Origin: Patescibacteria group bacterium
GTDB taxonomy: Bacteria > Patescibacteriota > Minisyncoccia > Minisyncoccales > GWA2-46-15
Assembly (NCBI GenBank): GCA_018895125.1
Contig: JAHIOR010000055.1
Coordinates: forward strand, 1 to 20,179
DNA: 20,179 nt
Direction: 5' to 3'
Position numbers and translations under genes: made by a program. The notes under the pieces are model-generated. The model ran no database searches. It saw only the letters and a program-made list of their open reading frames with translations, and had not been told where the DNA came from. The first letter of the stretch is position 1. The number at the start of each line of letters is the position of its first letter. Shown here piece after piece: positions 6,351 to 12,420 of the stretch.

Positions 6351-6379
6351 ATCTTACACCCTTTGTTTTCAAAGATCAA
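6351..6379 (-). promoter_or_regulatory. Promoter of the RRM gene
   Basis: On the minus strand, TTGATC (6379-6374) is followed by a 17-nt spacer and TAAGAT (6356-6351). Transcription would start near 6344 and leave an untranslated leader of about 110 nt before ATG 6232. Confidence 0.6.
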
Positions 6380-6398
6380 GGGAGAATTATTGTAGTCG

Positions 6399-6887
6399 CT
6401 ACAATCTCATTTCCAATTCAATCTCATCCCTCAAAGGAATGTTATTTTGACCAATTAGAAGAATTGGCTTTAACTTCCGATAAGGCGCCAGGCTATTTGG
6501 ATAAACCTTTTTCAAAATAAAACCTCTTTTTTGATAGAACCTAAAAGCATTGAGATTGTCGTTAGTGGTCACTAACCAAAGCCTTTTTATCTTTTCTTTC
6601 TTAGCAAAACTAATAACCCTTTTCACAAGAGTTGTCCCGACCCCCTTTTTCTCCATAAAACTATTTAAACTGACTATTTCCAGTCCTTGTTTGGTAATAT
6701 TAAAAGTGATCAACCCCTTACACCTGCCATTGATTTCAGCAATAAAGCCATCTAAGGCCTCTGGTTTGTGAATTTTCCCCAAGCTTATGATAAAGTCACC
6801 TCCCCAATGCTGGTTAAAAACAGCTTTTATTAAGCTTGAATCAGCTAATTTTGTTTTTCTTACCGTAACTTTTATATTATTTACCAT
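6399..6887 (-). CDS. GNAT N-acetyltransferase, substrate unknown
   Basis: Starting at ATG 6887 gives 162 residues (MVNNIKVTVRKTKLAD...). The longer frame from 6944 only re-reads the end of the neighbouring gene, so it is rejected. The GNAT core is visible: IAEINGRCKGLITFNI, then MEKKGVGTTLVKRVISFAKKEKIKRLWLVTT, where Lys-Gly-Val-Gly stands in for the R/Q-x-x-G-x-G/A loop, and NLNAFRFYQKRGFILKKVYPN. The late segment YRKLKPILLIGQNNIPLRDEIELE is typical of a subfamily of small GNATs that act on diverse small molecules. The ATG lies inside the last codons of the V4R-like gene (ATGGTAA arrangement, 7-nt overlap), which suggests coupled translation. A short 7-bp hairpin (6389-6405) overlaps its stop codon. 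Confidence 0.85.
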   Translation of the reverse strand: MVNNIKVTVRKTKLADSSLIKAVFNQHWGGDFIISLGKIHKPEALDGFIAEINGRCKGLITFNITKQGLEIVSLNSFMEKKGVGTTLVKRVISFAKKEKIKRLWLVTTNDNLNAFRFYQKRGFILKKVYPNSLAPYRKLKPILLIGQNNIPLRDEIELEMRL

Positions 6888-7483
6888 ACCATTAAAAATT
6901 CGTGGCAAAAGCCTCCTTTGTGAAGGCATTCTGTTTCTTGGCAATCAACATTATTACCAACCACCATGCTGATTATACTGGAAAAATATCCCACCAAGCT
7001 CGAACACATGTACGGATCCCCGGGAAAGTCATCAAGCTTCACTATGAACTGCCTTTCGATCCTGTCTGCTTTTATTGTTTTGAGGCTTCCGACTGAAAAC
7101 TGGTCCCCCCACATTTTTGGAACCACCTGAGCCAAGCGCTCTAAAGAAACAAAGTGGCTTAAAAATATCCTGATCATGGGCGATGAGTCTTTCGCCTCTG
7201 CTCTTCCCATTTCTGAAAACCTTTTATTGTCATAGTTAAAAAGCTTATTGATGGCGGTAAAATGAAACATAAATAACCCTATCGGGTAAAAGGTGCTTGG
7301 TTTTATTTCTTTGTATTTTAACGGATAGCCAAAATCAGTCATGGCCTGCTCAAGTTTTTTTACCCCCTCTTCGCCCTCGCACTTGCGAATATAATTGGCC
7401 TTGGTGATTAAGAAAATGCCCTTGACCTGCCCGGACATCTCCATGAACTTTTTAATTTCTTCTTTGGAAATTATGGCTTCCAT
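6881..7483 (-). CDS. V4R-like small-molecule sensor domain protein
   Basis: The protein has 200 residues and no transmembrane segment. The first 60 residues begin with an acidic helix (SKEEIKKFMEMSG). The middle (65-130) is helical, with FMFHFTAINKLF and the FSEMGRAEAKDSSP segment. The C-terminal VKLDDFPGDPYMCSSLVGYFSSIISMVVGNNVDCQETECLHKGGFCHEFLMVW follows the layout of 4-vinyl-reductase (V4R) and heme-NO-binding-like folds, which end in a strand pair with Cys-x(n)-His/Gly-x-Cys-x-Phe. Cys181, Cys186, Cys193 and His195 could bind a metal. V4R domains bind hydrocarbons or other small ligands and often control attached regulators. No effector domain is attached here. Its end overlaps the GNAT gene, so the pair may form a ligand-responsive unit. 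The assignment is moderate. Confidence 0.55.
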   Translation of the reverse strand: MEAIISKEEIKKFMEMSGQVKGIFLITKANYIRKCEGEEGVKKLEQAMTDFGYPLKYKEIKPSTFYPIGLFMFHFTAINKLFNYDNKRFSEMGRAEAKDSSPMIRIFLSHFVSLERLAQVVPKMWGDQFSVGSLKTIKADRIERQFIVKLDDFPGDPYMCSSLVGYFSSIISMVVGNNVDCQETECLHKGGFCHEFLMVW

Positions 7484-7532
7484 ATTGCTTTATTAATTTT
7501 ATTATCCCCTATGTCTTTCCCGAAAACATAAT

Positions 7533-8009
7533 TCAGGAACGCACTTCGCAAATCCGGAAAGTTTTTTTATCTTTTAACCATTTTAACACGCTTTTCTGTA
7601 AAGAAGGAGGCAGAACTCGCTTGGTCCTGAATTCTTTCTGCGAAAAAAAGGAAAAATCAATGTAATCCTCCATGCTTTTATCTTTAACCTTGTCTGTAAA
7701 AACCTGAAAAACCAGATTGATTTCATGGTGCGGCTCTCCTTTTTGTTCATAGCGGGCGGGGCCGCCCGATATATCGTAATCGCTATAGATGTTTTCTGTC
7801 AGGCCGATAAATAACGCTTTTTTTATTTTTATATCCAACTCTTCTTTTAATTCCCGGCTGAGGGCTTTTTCAGCCAATTCCCCGTATTCAACGTGACCGC
7901 CTGGAAAAAAGTAATGGTTGTTCAACTTGTGCCAGCAAATTAAAATCCGGCCTTGATTCATAATCACGGCCCTAGCGCAAACTTCAATATTTTGGTTTCG
8001 TTTTTCCAT
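7533..8009 (-). CDS. NUDIX hydrolase
   Basis: From ATG 8009 the product has 158 residues (MEKRNQNIEV...). An upstream ATG at 8063 adds 18 residues outside the fold and is not preferred. The Nudix box runs from Gly38 to Ile60 (GHVEYGE...SRELKEELDI) and keeps the metal-binding REL-x-EE core, with Asp in place of the usual late Gly. VCARAVIMNQGRILICWHK is the preceding strand pair and PHHEINLVFQVF the following strands. These enzymes cleave nucleoside diphosphates linked to another group, and the substrate cannot be told. Residues 75-87, just after the box, are encoded by one copy of a 38-bp palindromic element (7749-7786), which seems to have lengthened a loop. The last residues (FRICEVRS) are poorly conserved-looking. 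Confidence 0.9.
   Translation of the reverse strand: MEKRNQNIEVCARAVIMNQGRILICWHKLNNHYFFPGGHVEYGELAEKALSRELKEELDIKIKKALFIGLTENIYSDYDISGGPARYEQKGEPHHEINLVFQVFTDKVKDKSMEDYIDFSFFSQKEFRTKRVLPPSLQKSVLKWLKDKKTFRICEVRS
7749..7786 (-). repeat. 38-bp palindromic element, copy A (inside NUDIX gene)
   Basis: Read on the minus strand, the element has ATAGCG, a 4-nt gap, CGATATATCG, then a GGGCG/CGCCC hairpin and CCGCTAT. The outer ATAGCG and CGCTAT ends are complementary. Copies at 9199-9236 (opposite orientation) and 10532-10569 have the same total length. It encodes Tyr-Asp-Ile-Ser-Gly-Gly in this frame. Confidence 0.7.
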
Positions 8010-8088
8010 AATATAAATAAGTTTATCTATTTTAAAAGTAGCTTTATTTAAAGAAAAGGGCAAGATAACAAATACAAATCATCTAATG

Positions 8089-8121
8089 CTAAAACAAAAA
8101 CAGCCCTTTTAAGACTGTTTT
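8089..8121 (-). terminator. Terminator after the PET-repeat microprotein
   Basis: aaaacag (8097-8103) pairs with ctgtttt (8115-8121). On the minus strand the hairpin is followed by TTTTTGTTTT. It lies 19 nt after the stop of the 40-residue reading frame, which supports that frame being a transcribed unit. Confidence 0.7.
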
Positions 8122-8139
8122 CGTTTTCTCTAAAACTTA

Positions 8140-8262
8140 CTAGCCTTCTACTGGAGTTTCTTCTGGAGTTTCGGTTTCTGGAGTTTCGGGAGTTTCTTCT
8201 GGAGTTTCGGTTTCTGGAGTTTCAGGTGAAGTTTCAGGCATTGTTGGGTTAGTTTCTTCCAT
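8140..8262 (-). CDS. 40-residue acidic PET-repeat microprotein
   Basis: ATG 8262 to TAG 8140 encodes 40 residues made almost only of Pro, Glu and Thr, with no Lys, Arg or aromatic residue. Residues 13-24 and 25-36 are the same 12-mer, PETPETETPEET. The underlying 36-nt DNA units differ by a single base. I do not recognise a family. The composition predicts a disordered, strongly acidic chain, as in linkers or tails of secreted proteins, but there is no signal peptide or anchor. Support for a real gene is circumstantial: a near-consensus promoter upstream (8464-8491), a hairpin terminator 19 nt downstream, and a clean frame through a repeat. The roughly 195-nt leader is long relative to the gene, so the transcript may act chiefly as RNA. 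Confidence 0.5.
   Translation of the reverse strand: MEETNPTMPETSPETPETETPEETPETPETETPEETPVEG
8155..8226 (-). repeat. Two tandem 36-bp units in the microprotein gene
   Basis: Units 8226-8191 and 8190-8155 differ at one position (CCT versus CCC) and each encodes PETPETETPEET. Within each unit, shorter GAAACTCCAGAA repeats suggest growth by slippage. Confidence 0.85.
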
Positions 8263-8457
8263 ATGAGTTTTTGTACTTAATTTGTAAAACTGATAATACT
8301 GGCTACAGAATTTTAAACTCTGCAGCTATTATTCGATCTTCTTCGAACTAACGACCTTTATTATTTCTGTATCAGTATTCTAAAATATTTGTAATGTATT
8401 CAAAATTAAAAATTCGGTTGGCTCAACAATCTTTGTTTAAATTCTAGTTTACATTAC
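8263..8457 (-). promoter_or_regulatory. Long, probably structured leader RNA upstream of the PET-repeat frame
   Basis: This noncoding stretch lies between the predicted start of the 8464-8491 promoter and ATG 8262. On the minus strand it can form several helices: TGTAATGT-type arms at 8390-8398 and 8450-8458 (9-bp inverted repeat), AATACTG with CAGTATT, TTCGA with TCGAA, and CAGA with TCTG near the 3' end. I cannot match it to a known riboswitch or RNA family. It may be a leader or a small RNA in its own right. Confidence 0.4.
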
Positions 8458-8463
8458 ATATCA

Positions 8464-8491
8464 AGTATATAATATTTATACCGTTTGTCAA
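8464..8491 (-). promoter_or_regulatory. Near-consensus sigma-70-type promoter
   Basis: On the minus strand, a perfect TTGACA (8491-8486) is followed by a 16-nt spacer and TATACT (8469-8464). It is among the best promoters in the window, and the only frame downstream of it is the 40-residue microprotein. Confidence 0.8.
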
Positions 8492-8635
8492 GTCCTAAAC
8501 CCAATAATATCTTAAAGTGATATATAACAATTAGAGGGTGTTTTGGCCTCTACAGACCAAATAAGCTCGAGCCCGTCAACCTAAAATCGCCGGTAAAAAA
8601 GAAGGATAATAAGCTCATTGATGTATTAATCTAAC
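8492..8635. other. Intergenic stretch with no gene recognised
   Basis: This is the rest of the noncoding stretch 8263-8690. It holds a short hairpin (agagg with cctct around 8534-8553) and a 22-codon minus-strand frame with no supporting features. I see no tRNA, tmRNA or other known RNA in it. Confidence 0.4.
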
Positions 8636-8671
8636 AAAAAACCGCCTGGTTTCATAGACTAGAGCGGTTTT
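8636..8671 (-). terminator. Terminator after the cysteine-rich microprotein
   Basis: aaaaccgc (8638-8645) pairs with gcggtttt (8664-8671), and the stem continues through ctggt/actag with one bulged base. On the minus strand it is followed by TTTTTTG. It starts about 20 nt after the stop at 8691. Confidence 0.8.
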
Positions 8672-8690
8672 CGTTTAACCACTTATATAT

Positions 8691-8789
8691 TTATTCCTCG
8701 CAAGTACATTCAGAAGAGTCCTTATCACAACCAGAACATTTTTCTTCCTTGTTTTCACCTTCAGATGAACATCCACATTCCTTACACAT
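8691..8789 (-). CDS. 32-residue cysteine-rich, metallothionein-like microprotein
   Basis: ATG 8789 to TAA 8691 encodes 32 residues with seven cysteines: a Cys-Lys-Glu-Cys-Gly-Cys start, a Cys-Ser-Gly-Cys pair in the middle and a Cys-Thr-Cys end. They are separated by Glu/Lys/Ser-rich stretches. CxxC and CxC spacing is what metallothioneins and small zinc- or copper-binding peptides use. The chain is too short for a folded enzyme. I know no exact family for it. A hairpin terminator 20 nt downstream and a frame that keeps every cysteine in phase argue for a real gene. A possible upstream promoter (TTGTAA/TAAGAT, near 8836-8863) is weak. Binding of Zn, Cu or Cd is inferred from composition alone. 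Confidence 0.6.
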   Translation of the reverse strand: MCKECGCSSEGENKEEKCSGCDKDSSECTCEE

Positions 8790-8864
8790 AAAATTGATTT
8801 AATAAGTTAATAATATATAGATTGCGACCTTGAATCTTATCTTGTTTAAACTCGATTACAACTA

Positions 8865-9347
8865 CTACTTTAAAAGCTTTGCACGGCATTCCTCTAATTC
8901 TTTCTTTAATTCAATCATTTTCAATTCCCGATCAACAACTAATTCATTGAATCTTTGCAAATCTTCCACTTTTTCCTGCAATTCCCTTGTTCTTTCCTTG
9001 ATTTTTTCTTCAAGATCCCTGGTTAAGTCCTGCAATTGCTTGGTCCTTTCCTCTACTCTCATCTCCAGGACTGCTTTAGCTTCTTCTAAAGCTTGTTTTG
9101 TTTTTTTCAGTTCTACCAGTTCAGCTTCGCGCTTTTCTTTCACTTCCATTAAAGAAAAATCACGCTTGATCAGCATTTTGGCAATGCGATCTAGCTCAAT
9201 AGCGCGTAGCGATATATCGGACATCCCGTCCGCTATAATGATTTTTTCTTTATCATCCGTTTGTTTAAAACCAAAACCAAGCTCCTCTTTTTGCAATTTG
9301 GATTTTTTAACCTCTGTCTTTTTTCCTCTGATTGAATATTTTTTCAC
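8865..9347 (-). CDS. Coiled-coil protein of the sensory cassette, no output domain
   Basis: The protein has 160 residues. Residues 1-37 are basic and polar. Residues 38-50 ([13 protein letters not shown]) come from a copy of the 38-bp palindromic element. Residues 52-160 form a nearly continuous coiled coil with two tandem ERT(K/R)(Q/E)LQ segments (100-106 and 119-125). The end, [30 protein letters not shown], is the same module that ends the HAMP protein (10632-11537). In CPR histidine kinases such a VDRELKM-ELKKE helix usually leads into or replaces the signalling helix, but here the chain stops without a kinase, GGDEF or receiver domain. It starts 7 nt after the FIST gene. The likely role, an inference, is to join FIST and HAMP proteins through helix pairing. 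Confidence 0.75.
   Translation of the reverse strand: MKKYSIRGKKTEVKKSKLQKEELGFGFKQTDDKEKIIIADGMSDISLRAIELDRIAKMLIKRDFSLMEVKEKREAELVELKKTKQALEEAKAVLEMRVEERTKQLQDLTRDLEEKIKERTRELQEKVEDLQRFNELVVDRELKMIELKKELEECRAKLLK
9199..9236 (+). repeat. 38-bp palindromic element, copy B (inside coiled-coil gene)
   Basis: Read on the plus strand, it has ATAGCG, a 5-nt gap, CGATATATCG, a GGAC/GTCC hairpin and CCGCTAT, spanning exactly 38 bp as in the other two copies. Here it is inverted relative to the gene, yet the palindromic core still reads Ser-Asp-Ile-Ser in the protein. Confidence 0.7.
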
Positions 9348-9354
9348 CTTATTT

Positions 9355-10572
9355 TTATTCCCCCAAAACCATTAAAGTCATGGTTTCGTTGTGGAAAACT
9401 GAAAAACAATTTGGACCAAGTTCTCCAGCTAATGGCGCCACTTCTCCATAAGTGTAAAACCCAATCATGGCTACCTCTTTGCCCAAAACATCTTGAATGG
9501 CATCAATCTCTTTCTTAATGTTTGCCCCCAAAAGCTTTCTCCTGGCCATACAGTTGAAAACAAAGATTGCTTTGGGGTCAACTCCATTTAATTGAGATAA
9601 GGCTTGTTTGGCAGCATCCTGAGCAGCCACAATGGCCCTTTCTTCCTCACCCAGCATCAGCCGGATTTCAGCCCCCTGTTCAATTTCCGCCGCACAAGTA
9701 ATCTCACCCTCTTTATTGGCAATAACCACATCCCGAATCAAAAGCTCTTCTGATCCCTTAACGCTCATACCCAAAGGATAAGTATAGGCCATTCTAGCAA
9801 TTGGCTCTCTAATTAGTTCTTCTGCTCTTTTCCCAAAATAATCTTCATAAATTGAGAGAGCAGGACGATCATTGACTTTAATTATTCTCGAGCCAATGGC
9901 TTCAGTAACTTTCATGGGCAAACCAATTGGTTCCCAGCCATGTCTGACCCCAACGCCAAAGGAAAAATCTCCAGAAAAACCAATAGCAATAACAGCATTT
10001 GTCATAATTTGATCATTGTAATACTGAAAGGTCTTTTTAAAAAGAAAGTCGTCTCCGGCTGAACCACCAACAATCGGCAAGTTCTTTCCTAAAACTTCTT
10101 GGAGTCCCCTGACAACAGCGGCTCCGTTCTCAGCCAGGCCATCTAAAAAGGTCATTAGCAAAGTTAATTCTTTGGTTGATTTTTCCTTGACCTGATTAGC
10201 TGCATCCACTCCGGCCTTATGAGAATCTTTATCAGTTCCCATGCCAACCCCGATTACAAAATCTATATTATCTGCATTAATAGCCATGACCGCCACCTGT
10301 TCTGAAGTTGGGCCATTGGTTGTAATTTCGCCAGAGTCACTGCAACCGACCAAAGGAACCTCCTTGGAAACAGATCTGACACCGCTAATCATCTTCTCCT
10401 GATCATAACTGACTGAAGCAAAAACAATGACTAATTCGGCTTGACCGCCGACTTTATCAAGTGCTTGCTGACAAGCAGAAGATCCTGCTTCAAAAGGATC
10501 CTTAACGTCGCTTATACCGATTGCTGTTTTTATAACGGACGAAACGCCCGATATATCGTTTTGCGCTATCAT
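9355..10572 (-). CDS. FIST-domain sensory protein
   Basis: The 405-residue protein consists of FIST_N (about 30-220) and FIST_C (about 225-390). Recognisable segments are [67 protein letters not shown], the HGWEPIG segment, and near the end [15 protein letters not shown] followed by [20 protein letters not shown] domains are thought to sense small ligands such as amino acids, and usually feed a kinase, cyclase or chemotaxis protein. This one has no attached output domain. It is followed 7 nt later by the coiled-coil protein and lies 59 nt after the HAMP sensor. Codons 2-14 are a palindromic element (10532-10569) directly after the ATG, so the present N-terminus may be acquired; the domain proper starts near [17 protein letters not shown]. 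Confidence 0.9.
   Translation of the reverse strand: MIAQNDISGVSSVIKTAIGISDVKDPFEAGSSACQQALDKVGGQAELVIVFASVSYDQEKMISGVRSVSKEVPLVGCSDSGEITTNGPTSEQVAVMAINADNIDFVIGVGMGTDKDSHKAGVDAANQVKEKSTKELTLLMTFLDGLAENGAAVVRGLQEVLGKNLPIVGGSAGDDFLFKKTFQYYNDQIMTNAVIAIGFSGDFSFGVGVRHGWEPIGLPMKVTEAIGSRIIKVNDRPALSIYEDYFGKRAEELIREPIARMAYTYPLGMSVKGSEELLIRDVVIANKEGEITCAAEIEQGAEIRLMLGEEERAIVAAQDAAKQALSQLNGVDPKAIFVFNCMARRKLLGANIKKEIDAIQDVLGKEVAMIGFYTYGEVAPLAGELGPNCFSVFHNETMTLMVLGE
10532..10569 (-). repeat. 38-bp palindromic element, copy C (start of FIST gene)
   Basis: On the minus strand it begins at the base after the ATG with ATAGCG, a 5-nt gap, CGATATATCG, a GGGCG-TTT-CGTCC hairpin and CCGTTAT, 38 bp in all. It encodes Asn-Asp-Ile-Ser-Gly. 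The 14 bases of core plus flank (cgcccgatatatcg in plus orientation) are identical to copy A. Confidence 0.7.
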
Positions 10573-10631
10573 GATTTTAATATTAGTTTTTTATCCTGAC
10601 CTTATGCTTATCTTATATTATAAATTGTTTT

Positions 10632-11537
10632 TTATATTTGTTTTAATTTATTAATTTCTTTCTTAAGTTCAACCATTTTTAATTCTCGGTCAACCGTCAA
10701 TCTGTTAATCTTCTCTAAATCATTGACCTTTTCTTGAAGTTCTTTTGTCTTTTGGGAAACTTTTTCTGCCAACCCCCCTCTTTCTGCCTTTAAGGCTTCT
10801 GTCCTGTCTTTCAATTTTTCAGCCATTACATTAAAACTGGAAAATAAATCCCCGATTTCATCTTGTCTCTTGGTTTCAACCCGATAGTCTAATCCGTCGC
10901 CTCCAATTTTCTCCATTCCGCTAAGCAATTGTTTGATTGGATCTATGACTGTAATTTTTATTGAAAAGGAAAGAATGCTGATAATAATCAGAATGGATAT
11001 TAATGTAATCAATAAAAACTCTCTTTGCGTTTTGACAATAACTTTTTCTAACGTATCCAAAGATAATCTTATATTATAAATGCCGACTCTTTCGCCGCCA
11101 ATATGAACCGGAGTAATTACTCTTAACACATTGGTACCATCGGCTTCGGTCACAACTTCGGTAGAAATCGTCCCGTCTTGATAGGCAGCCATACTTTCTG
11201 GAATAGCCATTTTCCCAATCATGCTAGTATCATTAGAGGCTACAATTTTTAAACCAGTTTCAACGGGCAGGCTAATGCTGATGCCGACAATATTAGAGCT
11301 TAGCCATATCATCTTGTAAATATTGGATTGCAGTTTGGCCACATCGTTTAATTCGGCCTTGCTGCCAATACCAGCATCAAGCGCCTGAGCCAAACTGATG
11401 GCTGAATCGTGAAAAGAATCATGAAAAATCTTTTTTTGACTGTTGACGCTCAAATAATAAAAACCTGAAAAGGTTAAAACAATGACCAGGGTAACGACAA
11501 TGAGCAGTTTGAATTGAAGATTAAGTTTAAATTTCAT
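10632..11537 (-). CDS. HAMP-domain membrane sensor with Cache-like outer domain, lacking an output domain
   Basis: The 301-residue protein has TM1 at about 9-29, an outer sensor at 30-170, TM2 at about 173-193, HAMP at 195-246 and a coiled coil at 247-301. The outer domain (LAQALDAGIGSKAELND, VGISISLP, GTNVLRVITPVHIGGERVGIYNIRL) has the pattern of single-Cache or related PAS-like ligand domains. HAMP is clear from DP-I-LL-GMEKI, GLDYRVETKRQDEIGDLFSSFNVMAEKL. The tail ELQEKVNDLEKINRLTVDRELKMVELKKEI matches the coiled-coil protein at 8865-9347. No kinase or methyl-accepting region follows; the frame ends with a normal stop. The ATG lies 1 nt after the solute-binding-protein stop, so the two are translated together. 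Signal would have to pass to a partner in trans. Confidence 0.85.
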   Translation of the reverse strand: MKFKLNLQFKLLIVVTLVIVLTFSGFYYLSVNSQKKIFHDSFHDSAISLAQALDAGIGSKAELNDVAKLQSNIYKMIWLSSNIVGISISLPVETGLKIVASNDTSMIGKMAIPESMAAYQDGTISTEVVTEADGTNVLRVITPVHIGGERVGIYNIRLSLDTLEKVIVKTQREFLLITLISILIIISILSFSIKITVIDPIKQLLSGMEKIGGDGLDYRVETKRQDEIGDLFSSFNVMAEKLKDRTEALKAERGGLAEKVSQKTKELQEKVNDLEKINRLTVDRELKMVELKKEINKLKQI

Positions 11538-11538
11538 T

Positions 11539-12345
11539 TTACTGGCTTAACCACTTTTCTTCTATCTTCTTAAGCTCTCCTTCCCGTTTAAGCCGCCTTA
11601 TGGTTTTATTAATCTGCAAAAGTAATTCTTGCTGATCTTTTTGGATCGCAATCCCATAAAACTCCTGGGTAAAAATATCCCCCATTATTTGCAAGCCCTT
11701 GTCCTTGGCTGTCATCCCAACTGCGGCCGGATAATCAATAATAATCGCATCTATTTTCCCCTCAAGCAGATCTTCTTTAGCTAAATCATAATTCTCATAA
11801 GCGCTCACTAGAGACAAATCATTAGTATATTTTCGCGCTTCTTCTTCGCTGGTAGTTCCAACCTGGGCCCCCACCCTGTATCCGCCTAAGTCTTCTGGTC
11901 TGTTAATAACGCCTTCTTTATCCTTTGTACTGACAATCACCTGGCCGGCATTAAAATAGGGGTCGGAAAAAGCTAAGGTCTCTGTTCTTTCCTGAGTGAT
12001 AGTAATGGCGGATATGATTACATCCACTTCTCCGTTTTTAACCGCGTTGAAAATTTCTTCCCAAATGACATTCTTAAACTTTACTTCAACGCCAAGATCT
12101 GAAGCAATCTCTTTAATGATATCTATGTCCATGCCAGAGAAATTTCCTTGTTCGTCCAAGCTTTCCATGGGCGGATAAGTAGCATCAGTGCCGATAATAA
12201 TTTCTCCCCTCTTTTTTATCTCGCCAAGCCTTCCCAGTTCTTGGCCGTTGCCATTTCCCGAAAAGAATTGGCCGTAAAGAATAAGCCCAAGCCCGCCAAG
12301 TATAAATATTATTATTGTCGCTAAAATAATTGTTCTTTTGGTCAT
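11539..12345 (-). CDS. Membrane-anchored amino-acid-type solute-binding protein (SBP_bac_3)
   Basis: The protein has 268 residues. An N-terminal hydrophobic helix (5-25) lacks a lipobox cysteine and is probably an uncleaved anchor. The two-lobed family 3 fold follows: IIIGTDATYPPME (49-61), GMDIDIIKEIASDLGVEVKF (71-90), ISAITITQERTE (111-122, with Arg120 as the likely carboxylate-binding residue), SDPYFNAGQVIV (127-138), PEDLGGYRVGAQVGTTSEE (150-168) and IDAIIIDYPAAVG (198-210). Family members bind polar amino acids. No ABC permease or ATPase lies nearby. The gene is coupled to a HAMP sensor, so the protein more likely reports ligand to that sensor than feeds a transporter. A 25-bp stretch of the gene (11871-11895) recurs exactly at 17256-17280. 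Confidence 0.9.
   Translation of the reverse strand: MTKRTIILATIIIFILGGLGLILYGQFFSGNGNGQELGRLGEIKKRGEIIIGTDATYPPMESLDEQGNFSGMDIDIIKEIASDLGVEVKFKNVIWEEIFNAVKNGEVDVIISAITITQERTETLAFSDPYFNAGQVIVSTKDKEGVINRPEDLGGYRVGAQVGTTSEEEARKYTNDLSLVSAYENYDLAKEDLLEGKIDAIIIDYPAAVGMTAKDKGLQIMGDIFTQEFYGIAIQKDQQELLLQINKTIRRLKREGELKKIEEKWLSQ
11871..11895. repeat. 25-bp direct repeat, copy inside the solute-binding-protein gene
   Basis: Exact match to 17256-17280, in the same orientation, with weaker similarity extending about 14 nt to the left. It encodes Glu-Asp-Leu-Gly-Gly-Tyr-Arg-Val of the solute-binding protein. Confidence 0.85.
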
Positions 12346-12420
12346 ATTAAGTGTTGTTCTTTTTTATTTTACTTAAGACCTTTTACTCTGTTAACGCAAG
12401 GAGTATTGTCAACTCTATCC

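Noticed and set aside
6389..6405. Hairpin over the stop codon of the GNAT gene as a terminator
   Set aside because: 7-bp stem with a 3-nt loop but no T-run after it on the minus strand.
8155..8226. Possible CRISPR or satellite array
   Set aside because: There are only two adjacent units with no spacers, and they keep a coding frame.
8525..8600. tmRNA- or SRP-like RNA, suggested by gagggtgttttggcctctacag
   Set aside because: The resemblance to a tmRNA 5' end is superficial; I found no matching acceptor end, tag frame or T-loop sequence.
12384..12412. Promoter of the solute-binding-protein gene built on TTGACA (12412-12407)
   Set aside because: At a 17-nt spacing the -10 would be AGAGTA, too far from consensus to annotate. 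Transcription may still start here or come from the glycogen operon.
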